Assembly: GCA_903862465.1 (NCBI GenBank)
Contig: CAIOYH010000108.1
Span: 1 to 36,644 of the forward strand
Direction of reading: 5' to 3'
Length of the DNA stretch: 36,644 nucleotides
Source: an uncultured bacterium
Lineage (GTDB): Bacteria; Bacteroidota; Bacteroidia; Bacteroidales; CAIWKO01
Every line of letters begins with the position of its first letter. The stretch's first letter is position 1. A model generated the notes under the pieces. It was not told the DNA's origin and did not search any database. It saw nothing but the letters and a program-made list of their open reading frames with translations. The translations under genes and the position numbers were made by a program. Shown here piece by piece: positions 1 to 6,514 of this stretch.

Positions 1-362
1 ATAATATTATACTCGAGGCATATTTTAGAAGCACAAACACATATTATTTTAATTCTCTTTTTTTCAATTTTGAAATAGGCTAAATCACAATCATAACAAT
101 TGCCTTCGAACTCCAATCCGTATTTTTGAAAAACATCTTTACTACCCTTATTTAATATTTCTATAGGTACTAAAGTGTCTGGTAAAATTGTATCTTTGAA
201 TAAATCTTCAGCATTCTTTTCTTTGTTACTAGGGAGATTGAGACTACTTGAATCTTTATGATTTTTAACATTTACCTGCAAATTAGAATTTTTATTTCCC
301 TCGTGCTGATTGCAACTTGAAATAATAAAAATGATTAGTAAAAACCATAAAAAATTCTTCAT
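1..362 (-). CDS. Putative lipoprotein, partial (C-terminus beyond left edge)
   Basis: Reading leftwards from ATG at 362-360, the frame stays open for 120 codons to the window edge, so the 3' end is missing. The N-terminus (MKNFLWFLLIIFIISSCNQ) is a hydrophobic signal ending in an ISSC lipobox, so the protein is probably lipidated at Cys18 and exported to the envelope. A polar Asn/Ser/Lys-rich linker follows, then a segment containing ENCYDCD-like cysteines that I cannot assign to a family. The start lies about 30 nt past the attC-like core site at 393-399, which is where the first gene of the next cassette would begin in an integron-like array. No -7 box lies directly upstream. Function unknown. 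Confidence 0.65.
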   Translation of the reverse strand, partial: MKNFLWFLLIIFIISSCNQHEGNKNSNLQVNVKNHKDSSSLNLPSNKEKNAEDLFKDTILPDTLVPIEILNKGSKDVFQKYGLEFEGNCYDCDLAYFKIEKKRIKIICVCASKICLEYNI

Positions 363-392
363 AGTAGATTGTTTCTTTTTTAAGATAGTGGT

Positions 393-486
393 GCATAACG
401 TTTCGGCTATTGCTTTCGGTGGCATATCACAAAGTTATCAAATTTGCAGTATCTATCTGCCACTGAAAGCAAGCGCGAGTTAGTAG
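393..486 (-). repeat. attC-like recombination site (imperfect inverted repeat)
   Basis: A 94-bp imperfect palindrome between two small genes. Read on the minus strand it begins CTACTAAC and ends GTTATGC. The inner arms TTGCTTTCAGTGGCA and TGCCACCGAAAGCAA pair over 15 bp with one mismatch around an AT-rich loop of roughly 30 nt. Outer short cores, an unpaired spacer, inner arms and a variable loop are the layout of integron attC sites. The ends depart from the RYYYAAC/GTTRRRY consensus in a few bases. The main support is that the CTACTAAC end is the exact reverse complement of the GTTAGTAG found just upstream of the same gene (1093-1086), as expected for the two ends of one cassette. Alternative: a repeat-associated hairpin or a bidirectional terminator. 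Confidence 0.55.
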
Positions 487-494
487 GAGGCATT

Positions 495-1067
495 TTATTT
501 TATTTTTTTAATAGTACCATTATCTAACACTTTGTAATGTTCATTCTTTATTGTAGTCTTTTTAGAACTTTCAATTGATCGGTAATCTTTATCAACATCC
601 CATGTGTCAGTAGTGTCAATTATTTGAATCGTCAGATCGCTGTTAATTATAGCATATTCTACAATCCCATAACTTGGATCATTTCCACCCCATTTCCCAA
701 GTAAAAATAATGAGTCAATGATTTTTCCATTTTTATTAATTGTAACTAAAAATGGTGATTGACATTCATTAGGGACCGTGCATATTATTGCATCATATGC
801 TTCGTTGTCCACAAGTTTTGCAAACGGATGTTTTAAAAGTTTAATTTCTTCATTGTTGCCGAGTTTGCCATATTTTCTAAACATTTCATCCCAATTTCTA
901 TAACTTATTATTAGCGGCAATTTTAATTTAACAATTGAATCACCAAGGGTTGAATGATAAGTTTGGTTCTCTATAATTTTACTATCGTGAATAGTTGCTT
1001 TATTATTCTGTGTGCAATTGACAAAGAAGGAAAAAAAAGCTAATCCCAAAAATATTTTTTCTTTCAT
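495..1067 (-). CDS. Putative lipoprotein of unknown function (cassette-borne)
   Basis: A 190-aa protein with a short hydrophobic N-terminus (MKEKIFLGLAFFSFFVNC) ending in an FVNC lipobox, so probably a lipoprotein anchored at Cys18. The mature part is soluble, mixed alpha/beta in composition, with no motif I recognise. It contains two Cys residues in an ICTVPNECQS segment. The gene sits alone between a core-like GTTAGTAG 19 nt upstream of its ATG and an attC-like hairpin 9 nt after its stop, the compact single-gene layout of an integron cassette. No -7 box lies between the boundary and the ATG, so expression probably depends on an upstream promoter such as the candidate at 1204-1211. Coding is judged from the lipobox and the clean 190-codon frame. 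Confidence 0.7.
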   Translation of the reverse strand: MKEKIFLGLAFFSFFVNCTQNNKATIHDSKIIENQTYHSTLGDSIVKLKLPLIISYRNWDEMFRKYGKLGNNEEIKLLKHPFAKLVDNEAYDAIICTVPNECQSPFLVTINKNGKIIDSLFLLGKWGGNDPSYGIVEYAIINSDLTIQIIDTTDTWDVDKDYRSIESSKKTTIKNEHYKVLDNGTIKKIK

Positions 1068-1085
1068 ACGATATTTTCTTGCTTG

Positions 1086-1093
1086 CTACTAAC
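1086..1093 (-). other. Cassette-boundary core site (GTTAGTAG)
   Basis: On the minus strand this reads GTTAGTAG, 19 nt upstream of the lipoprotein ATG, and follows AAAC exactly as in the other boundary (AAACGTTATGC at 403-393). It is the reverse complement of the CTACTAAC that begins the attC-like site after the same gene. The two ends therefore define a unit of about 694 bp (1092 to 399). Beyond it (1094-1150) I see no convincing second hairpin, so this could be the array edge, an attI-type site or a decayed attC. Confidence 0.45.
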
Positions 1094-1184
1094 GTTTATG
1101 TTCCATCATTGGTGCAATATCTACTATATCTATTACGGCAAGCCATCCAATTGGCATACTTTGACCAACTTTTTTCATCTTCAT
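1089..1184 (-). CDS. Possible 31-aa small ORF ending at the cassette boundary
   Basis: From ATG at 1184-1182 a 31-codon frame (MKMKKVGQSMPIGWLAVIDI...) ends in a TAG that lies inside the GTTAGTAG boundary site. It starts about 20 nt after a TATCTTTG -7-like box (1211-1204 on the minus strand). The peptide is basic at the N-terminus and hydrophobic in the middle. Short leader ORFs next to attI are known in class 1 integrons, but here this is only an analogy. It could equally be the 3' remnant of a truncated gene, since the frame is also open a short way upstream, or chance. Confidence 0.25.
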   Translation of the reverse strand: MKMKKVGQSMPIGWLAVIDIVDIAPMMEHKR

Positions 1185-1203
1185 GGCTAATATTATTTTT
1201 TTA

Positions 1204-1211
1204 CAAAGATA
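1204..1211 (-). promoter_or_regulatory. TAnnTTTG -7 box reading into the cassette region
   Basis: CAAAGATA on the plus strand is TATCTTTG on the minus strand, a perfect Bacteroidota -7 box directed at the small ORF and the two lipoprotein genes. No good -33 TTTG is found at normal spacing. Confidence 0.35.
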
Positions 1212-1381
1212 CAAAAGATTTCTTTTATGATGACATTTTTCAAAAAAAGATTACAAATCATCAAATGGCGATTTTCTTTTCCTTTATTCCTAAAAAATAC
1301 GTATTCACAAATATCTATAATACAAGCTAATAAAAAACGACTTGAGATAATTAACATTTTACATAGCCATCTTTTGTATTT

Positions 1382-1687
1382 GTGGAAGCAACAACTCAAT
1401 TTGTGGAAGCAACAACTCAATTTGTGGAACCAACAACTCAATTTGTGGAACCAACAACACAATTTGTGGAAGCAACCATACTATGGATGGAAGCAACAAC
1501 TCAATTTGTGAAAGCAACCATACTATGGATGGAAGCAACAACTCAATGTGTGGAAGCATCAACTCAATTTGTGGAAGCATCAACTCAATTTGTGGAAGCA
1601 ACAACTCAATTTGTGGAAGCAACCATACAATTTACGGAACCAACAACACAGTTTGTGGAACCAACAACACAGTTTGTGGAACCAACC
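1382..1687. repeat. 21-bp minisatellite, 14 full copies plus a partial copy
   Basis: Fourteen head-to-tail 21-bp units start at 1382, each beginning GTGGAAGCAAC or a close variant, and a 12-nt partial copy ends at 1687. The second half of the unit exists in two forms, AACTCAATTT and CATACTATGG. Copies 5-8 alternate between them, making a 42-bp higher-order duplication. Other variants are AACC for AAGC and CATC for CAAC. Because 21 is a multiple of three and the unit lacks stops, several frames on both strands read as 7-residue peptide repeats (for example LPQIELL on minus). None has a plausible signal, promoter or non-repeat domain, so I treat the tract as non-coding. Confidence 0.9.
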
Positions 1688-2043
1688 TAATAAAAGTTGT
1701 GCTTACAACTACTATTTGCAATTAAAAAAAATATATATGCTTGAAATACATTTACATAAAAAACGATAGCAAATGATTATAGTTTTATTTTATATAAAAT
1801 AAAAATCTACAGCATAACTAAGCAACGTACCAATCATGTTCTATTAATGAAAAAATAGTGATTCAAAGAAACACTCTTTCTTTTGTAAGAACCGGACGTC
1901 TTTAAAAACTACACAGTGCATCTTCAGTTAAATCAGAAATTAAATAATTCTTCATTTCTATCCGTTTAGCCAATAGCTATTCATCGCAACAACAATATAA
2001 CAATTCAACCATTCTACTTAATCAACAATTCAACAATTAATTT
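1688..2043. other. Gene-free AT-rich stretch
   Basis: Between the minisatellite and the AATGAC repeat there is no credible coding frame. It contains AT-rich sequence and, from about 1987, a run of degenerate CAACAATTCAAC-type repeats that forms the left half of a composite repeat seen again at 4936-5068. Confidence 0.6.
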
Positions 2044-2101
2044 CAATGCCCTAAAATGACTATCAATGACAACTAATGACCACTAAATGACAACAAAATG
2101 C
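1987..2101. repeat. Composite intergenic repeat, copy A
   Basis: CAACAATT-type units (1987-2043) are followed by TTTCAATGCCCTAAAATGAC and then repeated AATGACnnnnn units of about 9-11 bp up to 2101. The same order, with near-identical TTTCAATGACCTAAAATGAC at the junction, recurs at 4936-5068. Confidence 0.7.
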
Positions 2102-2220
2102 CCCTCTATTCCAACCATTTCTTAATTCTCCCCGTTCTTCAGTAGTCTCTCTGCCTCATTTGATAATATCAAAAAAGGCTGTCCGCTTTACTAAGATTTT
2201 CCCTGCTGCTCTTCATAAAC

Positions 2221-2262
2221 AAAAGGCTTGCCCCACATCAAGGCAGACCTTTCGCTTTTTTT
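2221..2262 (+). terminator. Terminator-like hairpin with T-run
   Basis: AAAGGCTTGCC pairs with GGCAGACCTTT (11 bp, two mismatches) around a 9-nt loop, followed by CGCTTTTTTT. No plus-strand gene lies directly upstream, so its role is unclear; it may insulate the cotH-like gene from upstream transcription. Confidence 0.35.
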
Positions 2263-2298
2263 ATATTTCATGAATAACGCTATTACATTATTTATTTC

Positions 2299-2306
2299 TA
2301 TCTTTG
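2299..2306 (+). promoter_or_regulatory. Distal TATCTTTG -7 box upstream of the CotH-like gene
   Basis: A perfect TAnnTTTG box 125 nt before the CotH-like start. It may be a second promoter; no -33 TTTG is visible at the right distance. Confidence 0.3.
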
Positions 2307-2360
2307 TAAAAAAAAATAAGAATCGAACCCTTATGCTTATCTGTACAGCTAACGCGAATA

Positions 2361-2387
2361 TTTGGAATTCTAATTAGCTTAACTTTG
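2361..2387 (+). promoter_or_regulatory. Promoter of the CotH-like gene
   Basis: A -33-like TTTG at 2361-2364 and a -7 TAACTTTG at 2380-2387 are separated by 15 nt. The ATG is 44 nt downstream of the -7 box. Confidence 0.5.
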
Positions 2388-2430
2388 CAGCAAAATCAAC
2401 TTAAATGCAAGAAATTAAATTACAAAACTT

Positions 2431-4773
2431 ATGATGACTAGAATAATTACAAATTTTGTTTTCATTTTCTTTTTGTGCTTACAAAGCGCAAACACACAAG
2501 CACAATGTTGCCATTACCGATTGTTGATGCACGACAGCTATGGCGACGGTTGGAACGGTGCAACGCTTCAGGTGTTCATCAACAACAATTTGGAGGGAAC
2601 CTATAGCGCAAGCAACTTCAGTAGCATGGCTTCCATAAGCTTATGCAGCGGCGATAGTTTGAATTTAGTTTATACTGCCGGTATCTATGAAAGCGAGAAT
2701 TCTTATGAATTACAGGATTCGTCGTGGAATATGGTTTTTCAGGATGGTCCCACGCCCACTACAGGTACAGTATTCTCTGCCATAGGAGATTGTAACACTC
2801 CCCAGCTGCCCGGCAGTAATCCGTGCACAGCCATTCCAATTGATACAGGTCAATGTATATTTACTAATAACACGGGCTTTCCCGGCTCTGGTTTGATTCC
2901 CAATTGTGCCAACTATCAGGGGGGTGATGTTTGGTTTAGCATGCAGGTGCCGCCTTCCGGTGCCCTAAAGTTTGAAACGGACAGTGGAAACATACACGAT
3001 ACAGGATTAGCTGTTTGGACAGACAGCACCTGCACTAATCTGCATCTTCTGGGTTGTGATGATGATGGGGGCAACGGAAATTATTCTTTCCTGGTGCTGT
3101 ATGACCTCACACCGGGGGAAACTATTTACATACAAGTTTTTGGCTATGGAGGCGCAAGCGGAAGCTTTCAGATTTGTGTAAAAGATATCGGAAAAGTAAC
3201 ACTTGACAGTTCGGAATTGCCTATTGTGATGATAAATACCCTAGGGCAAACCATTTTAGATGGTACAAAAATAAACTGCCTGATGGATATTAAATACAAT
3301 GGTCCGGGAAACATCACTCATGTGTCTGACATTGCTAATATTTACAGCGGGCATATTGGCATCGAAATCCGGGGCGCTTCCTCTTCCGCTTATCCGCAAA
3401 AACCGTTTAATGTTGAGACCAGGGATGCGTCGGGCAATAATAACAATGTTTCGATTCTTGGTATGCCTGCTGAAAATGATTGGGTTTTGATTTCTAATTA
3501 TAATGACCGTACGCTCGTCAAGAACCTGTTGGCTTATAAACTATTTAGGGAAATGGGTAATTACAGCACGCGGGCACAACTGTGTGAGGTACTTATTGAC
3601 AGTTCTTACGAGGGTATTTATGTGATAGGAGAAAAAATTAAACGGGATAACAACAGAGTGAATATTTCAAACTTAAACATAGGTGATACGCTTGGGAATC
3701 AGTTAACGGGAGGCTATATCCTTCAGCAAAACTATTGGAATGCGAACAACAGTTTTCAATCGAATTATTCACCCATTGATCATCCCGGCTTTGATGTTCA
3801 CTTTCTCTATGAATATCCCGATGAGCTTGCCATTCAACCTGCTCAGAAGAAATACATTGCTTCCTATGTGGACAGCTTGGAGACGGCACTTTACAGTACA
3901 AATTTTGCGAACCCGGTCACAGGATACCGAAAATATATGGACGTAAAATCCTTTATTGATTATTTTCTTGTCAATGAGGTGTCAAGAAATGCAGATGGAT
4001 TTAAAAAGAGTGTTTTTTTTAATAAAAATAAAAACTCACATGGTGGTAAACTAAAAGCAGGACCGGTATGGGATTTTGACTGGGCATGGAAAAGTTTGGC
4101 GGGGGTTTGTTCCATCTATGAAGGTTATACAGGTGCCGGATGGGCCCATCTCAACAATGACTGCCCTACCGATAATTATTCGACAGGTTGGTATGTTCGT
4201 TTGTTGCAGGACAGTACATTTAGTGACGAACTCCGCTGTACATACGAAGATTATAGACAAAACATTTTGAATACTGCAAACATTTTCGCTTACATTGACA
4301 GCATGGAAATCGTTGTTCAAAATGCACAGAAACGACATTTTCAAAAATGGCCCATACTTGGCATGAGCGGTCCTGCTCCTGATTTTGGACCCCTTGCCAC
4401 TACTTACCCGGCAGAACTTGATTCACTAAAAAATTGGATTAGCATTCGATTGCAATGGCTTGATGCACATATCCCCGGACTTTGCCTTATAACAGGTGTA
4501 ACTGAAACAAATTTACCTGCTACCTTGAATTGCTACCCTAACCCTGCAAATGATTATTTCAATGTTGATTATTACTTGCCTTCACCCATGAAGATGTCCA
4601 TTTGTTTATATAATTATTTAGGTTCAGAAGTTTTGTCAACCTCCCCAATAACGCAAACCACCGGACAACATTCACTGAAGCTCGAAACAAAAACTCTTTC
4701 GAATGGAGTTTACATATTAAAATTTTATAGCGGGCTAGATGTACTAACCAAAAAAATTGTAATTAATAAATAA
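2431..4773 (+). CDS. Secreted CotH-kinase-like protein with T9SS sorting domain
   Basis: A 780-aa exported protein. Residues 1-25 form a signal peptide (MMTRIITNFVFIFF...AQA). A domain with the DSYGDGWNGA motif (about 35-44), common in Bacteroidota secreted proteins, follows, then a Cys-containing pre-peptidase-like beta domain (about 125-250). Residues about 285-600 match the CotH family: IEIRGASSSAYPQKPF, then EKIKRDNNRVNI, and GPVWDFDWAW near 544-553, whose Asp residues correspond to metal-binding positions of the atypical CotH protein kinases. The last 80 residues (CYPNPANDYF...) are a type A T9SS sorting domain, so the protein is probably released or attached at the cell surface. CotH kinases phosphorylate spore-coat proteins in Bacillus; the substrate here is unknown. 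Stand-alone gene with its own promoter. Confidence 0.88.
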   Translation: MMTRIITNFVFIFFLCLQSANTQAQCCHYRLLMHDSYGDGWNGATLQVFINNNLEGTYSASNFSSMASISLCSGDSLNLVYTAGIYESENSYELQDSSWNMVFQDGPTPTTGTVFSAIGDCNTPQLPGSNPCTAIPIDTGQCIFTNNTGFPGSGLIPNCANYQGGDVWFSMQVPPSGALKFETDSGNIHDTGLAVWTDSTCTNLHLLGCDDDGGNGNYSFLVLYDLTPGETIYIQVFGYGGASGSFQICVKDIGKVTLDSSELPIVMINTLGQTILDGTKINCLMDIKYNGPGNITHVSDIANIYSGHIGIEIRGASSSAYPQKPFNVETRDASGNNNNVSILGMPAENDWVLISNYNDRTLVKNLLAYKLFREMGNYSTRAQLCEVLIDSSYEGIYVIGEKIKRDNNRVNISNLNIGDTLGNQLTGGYILQQNYWNANNSFQSNYSPIDHPGFDVHFLYEYPDELAIQPAQKKYIASYVDSLETALYSTNFANPVTGYRKYMDVKSFIDYFLVNEVSRNADGFKKSVFFNKNKNSHGGKLKAGPVWDFDWAWKSLAGVCSIYEGYTGAGWAHLNNDCPTDNYSTGWYVRLLQDSTFSDELRCTYEDYRQNILNTANIFAYIDSMEIVVQNAQKRHFQKWPILGMSGPAPDFGPLATTYPAELDSLKNWISIRLQWLDAHIPGLCLITGVTETNLPATLNCYPNPANDYFNVDYYLPSPMKMSICLYNYLGSEVLSTSPITQTTGQHSLKLETKTLSNGVYILKFYSGLDVLTKKIVINK

Positions 4774-4854
4774 ATTCTTAGCAGGAGTTCAAAAGTTATG
4801 TATAAATTGAACGAAACATGAAACAACACATTGAGAATAGAACGATAGAATAAG

Positions 4855-4906
4855 AAACAACCTTTGATGCCCCCCATCGTAGGAGGTTCCAACTTTAGTT
4901 GTTTTT
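4855..4906 (+). terminator. Possible terminator after the CotH-like gene
   Basis: AAACAAC (4855-4861) pairs with GTTGTTT (4898-4904). The long loop holds a smaller GATG/CATC hairpin, and a T-run follows. Position about 80 nt after the stop suits a terminator, but the loop is large and the stem short. Confidence 0.3.
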
Positions 4907-4935
4907 ATCCTGTTAGGTTATACTTATTAATAAAA

Positions 4936-5068
4936 GTAGTCAATTAGTCAATTGGTTAATTGAGTCAAGTTGTCAACAATCAACAATCTGTTTCAATGAC
5001 CTAAAATGACCGCCAATGACACTAAATGACCATCAATGACCATTAATGACCATCTAATGACAACCAAA
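4936..5068. repeat. Composite intergenic repeat, copy B
   Basis: AGTCAATTAGTCAATTGG and CAACAATCAACAATC units (4936-4990) are followed by TTTCAATGACCTAAAATGAC and about seven AATGACCAT-type units. The order is the same as at 1987-2101. It lies between the convergent CotH-like and thioredoxin genes and stops just before the thioredoxin stop codon. Confidence 0.7.
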
Positions 5069-5071
5069 TAA

Positions 5072-5428
5072 CTACTTCCCGTCCACCAAAATATCAGTGA
5101 TGGCTTGGGCGAATTGTGCCTTGGAGGGCGCTCCGGCAGACATCTGCGGGGCTTTGCCCATGGGCACCATCAAGATGCTGGGAATGCTGCGAATGGCGAA
5201 GACTTGGGCGAGCTCGTGCTCGACTTCGGTGTCCACTTTGTAGAAGTTTACTTTGCCTGCAAATTGTTTGTCAAGCTCTTCCATGATGGGCGCAAGGGTT
5301 TTGCAAGGTCCACACCAATCGGCGTAGAAGTCAATGACACAGGGCAAAGCACCTTTGTAAGCCCATTCTTTGTTGTTTTCATAATCGAATATTTTTTCGA
5401 TGAAGGTTTCTTTTGTTAAGTGTTCCAT
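5072..5428 (-). CDS. trxA: Thioredoxin
   Basis: A 118-aa cytosolic thioredoxin, close to the usual length of about 105-110. The redox site WCGPC is at residues 38-42 in the context DFYADWCGPCKTL, and the cis-proline loop is SIPS (Pro83). It reduces protein disulfides using electrons from thioredoxin reductase (not in this window). There is no signal peptide. It lies 104 nt downstream of a second, lipoprotein-type thioredoxin-fold gene in the same direction, and the spacer is filled by AGTTC repeats. Co-transcription is possible. The function is secure; the trxA symbol is by family, since genomes of this type often carry several thioredoxins. Confidence 0.9.
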   Translation of the reverse strand: MEHLTKETFIEKIFDYENNKEWAYKGALPCVIDFYADWCGPCKTLAPIMEELDKQFAGKVNFYKVDTEVEHELAQVFAIRSIPSILMVPMGKAPQMSAGAPSKAQFAQAITDILVDGK

Positions 5429-5439
5429 TTTTGTTATTT

Positions 5440-5532
5440 TTGATTTTAGATTTTAGATTTGAGTTCTTAGTTCAGAGTTTAGAGTTCAGGGTTTGGAGTT
5501 CCAACTATGAACTCTGAACTACGAACTATGAA
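5440..5532. repeat. AGTTC/AGAGTTT degenerate repeat between thioredoxin genes
   Basis: GATTTTAGATTTTAG runs into AGTTCAGAGTTTAGAGTTC units and then inverted ACTATGAACTCTGAACT units. The two halves can pair into a long imperfect hairpin. Related AGTTCGGAGTTC repeats occur at 14208-14292. Confidence 0.6.
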
Positions 5533-6015
5533 CTATTTCGTTGCTCCTTTGAGGAGGAATTCGTTGATTTGTTTTACGTAGTCTTCTTTGGGATAGAGCC
5601 CGACGAGGGTTTGTGGGTTGCCGCTCATGGGAATGAAAAATACGGCGGGGATGCCATCAACGGCAAAATAGCGGGATACGTTGGGGTTTTCGTCCACGTT
5701 TACCTTATATATATAGATTTTGCCTTGATATTCGGCGGCAAGTTCTTCCATGGTGGGTCCGAGGCGTTTGCAGGGTTTGCACCAATCGGCATAGAAATCG
5801 ACGACGCAGGGTTTGTCGCCAAGATATTTGAAGGCTCCGGCGGAGTTGAAATCGCATACCTTTTTGGAAAAGCTTGGTTCGTCCAAATGCTCGGGTTTCG
5901 CTACTTCTTTGACGGGATCGGTGGAGGCTGCGGTGCCATTGGCAGTGTTATTGTTTGTGTTGTTGCAACTTACAAACACAAAAGCTAATGCTACTACTGT
6001 GATGATTCTTTTCAT
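5533..6015 (-). CDS. Thioredoxin-fold lipoprotein
   Basis: A 160-aa protein with signal MKRIITVVALAFVFVSC. The FVSC lipobox (Cys17) predicts a lipid-anchored envelope protein. After an Asn/Thr-rich linker comes a complete thioredoxin domain with WCKPC at 78-82 (DFYADWCKPCKRL) and a cis-Pro loop GIPAVFF. It probably acts as a periplasmic or outer-membrane-anchored disulfide reductase or oxidase; the K in CxxC differs from the canonical CGPC of the neighbouring cytosolic thioredoxin. It has its own -7 box (TACCTTTG at 6038-6031) and is divergent from the zinc-ribbon gene at 6104. Partner proteins are unknown. Confidence 0.85.
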   Translation of the reverse strand: MKRIITVVALAFVFVSCNNTNNNTANGTAASTDPVKEVAKPEHLDEPSFSKKVCDFNSAGAFKYLGDKPCVVDFYADWCKPCKRLGPTMEELAAEYQGKIYIYKVNVDENPNVSRYFAVDGIPAVFFIPMSGNPQTLVGLYPKEDYVKQINEFLLKGATK

Positions 6016-6030
6016 GATTTAAAATTTTTG

Positions 6031-6038
6031 CAAAGGTA
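6031..6038 (-). promoter_or_regulatory. -7 box of the thioredoxin-like lipoprotein gene
   Basis: TACCTTTG on the minus strand, 16 nt before the ATG at 6015. It shares a 45-bp divergent region with the promoter at 6082-6089. Confidence 0.5.
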
Positions 6039-6040
6039 AT

Positions 6041-6085
6041 ACTTTTTTTATTACTATCGCATTAGTATCACTTTTTTTTATTACT
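6041..6085. repeat. Direct repeat in the divergent promoter region
   Basis: AC-T7-ATTACT (6041-6055) recurs as AC-T8-ATTACT (6070-6085), offset by 29-30 nt, about three helical turns. The second copy overlaps the plus-strand -7 box. It could be a paired operator or a simple duplication. Confidence 0.45.
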
Positions 6086-6089
6086 TTTG
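6082..6089 (+). promoter_or_regulatory. -7 box for the zinc-ribbon/nitroreductase pair
   Basis: TACTTTTG, matching TAnnTTTG, 14 nt before the ATG at 6104, implying a very short leader. Confidence 0.45.
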
Positions 6090-6103
6090 CAGAAAAATAT
6101 TTC

Positions 6104-6511
6104 ATGCAACGAATCTTTGAAGGCATAGCGCCTGACACTTTTATTGATATCTATTCGGATGCCGACCGATGTTATCTCTTTTTGGAGGAAGGCAAATGGT
6201 CAGAGGGTTACGTGTGTTTGAAATGCGGTAACACAAACTATTGTAGCGGTAAGAAGCCCTTTTCGCGGCGTTGCACACGATGCAAAACGGAGGAATCGGT
6301 GACGGCGCATACGGTGTTTCACAATTGTAGGCTGCCCATCACGGATGCTTTCAGAATATTGTATTCGATTTGTTGTAATCCGCAGATTTCTGCATACAAA
6401 ATCTCGAAGGATGAGTGCATCAGGCAAATGACCTGCTGGAAATTGCGAAAGAAAATCATCGAATGGGTGACCGTTAAAGGAAGTATTTTTGAGAATCAAC
6501 ATAAAATTTAA
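6104..6511 (+). CDS. Stand-alone IS1595-type transposase zinc-ribbon protein
   Basis: A 135-aa protein with a zinc ribbon (Cys38, Cys41, Cys57, Cys60: CLKCG...RRCTRCK) followed by a VTAHTVFHNCRLPITDAF segment. This resembles the N-terminal zinc-ribbon/HTH part of IS1595-family transposases, where T.fe.s.lpl..wf is typical. The catalytic DDE domain that normally follows is absent: the frame ends and a nitroreductase starts 3 nt later. No inverted repeats or transposase remnants flank it, and it has a good promoter, so it may be a domesticated DNA-binding protein or regulator, not an IS fragment. Family call moderately sure; role inferred. Confidence 0.6.
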   Translation: MQRIFEGIAPDTFIDIYSDADRCYLFLEEGKWSEGYVCLKCGNTNYCSGKKPFSRRCTRCKTEESVTAHTVFHNCRLPITDAFRILYSICCNPQISAYKISKDECIRQMTCWKLRKKIIEWVTVKGSIFENQHKI

Positions 6512-6514
6512 ACC

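Noticed and set aside
1094-1150. Second attC-like hairpin to the right of the cassette boundary
   Set aside because: CCAATTGG and CCATCATTGG words are present, but no arms pair in the attC layout.
1382-1687. CRISPR array
   Set aside because: Units are head-to-tail with no unique spacers, and no cas genes are present.
1359-1769. Several overlapping frames with 7-residue repeats (LPQIELL, WKQQLNL, VEATTQF) as a repeat protein
   Set aside because: They arise because the 21-bp unit has no stops in several frames on both strands. None has a signal, domain, or promoter that favours one frame.
6104-6511. Complete insertion sequence of the IS1595 family
   Set aside because: There is no DDE domain, no inverted repeats at the edges and no target duplication.
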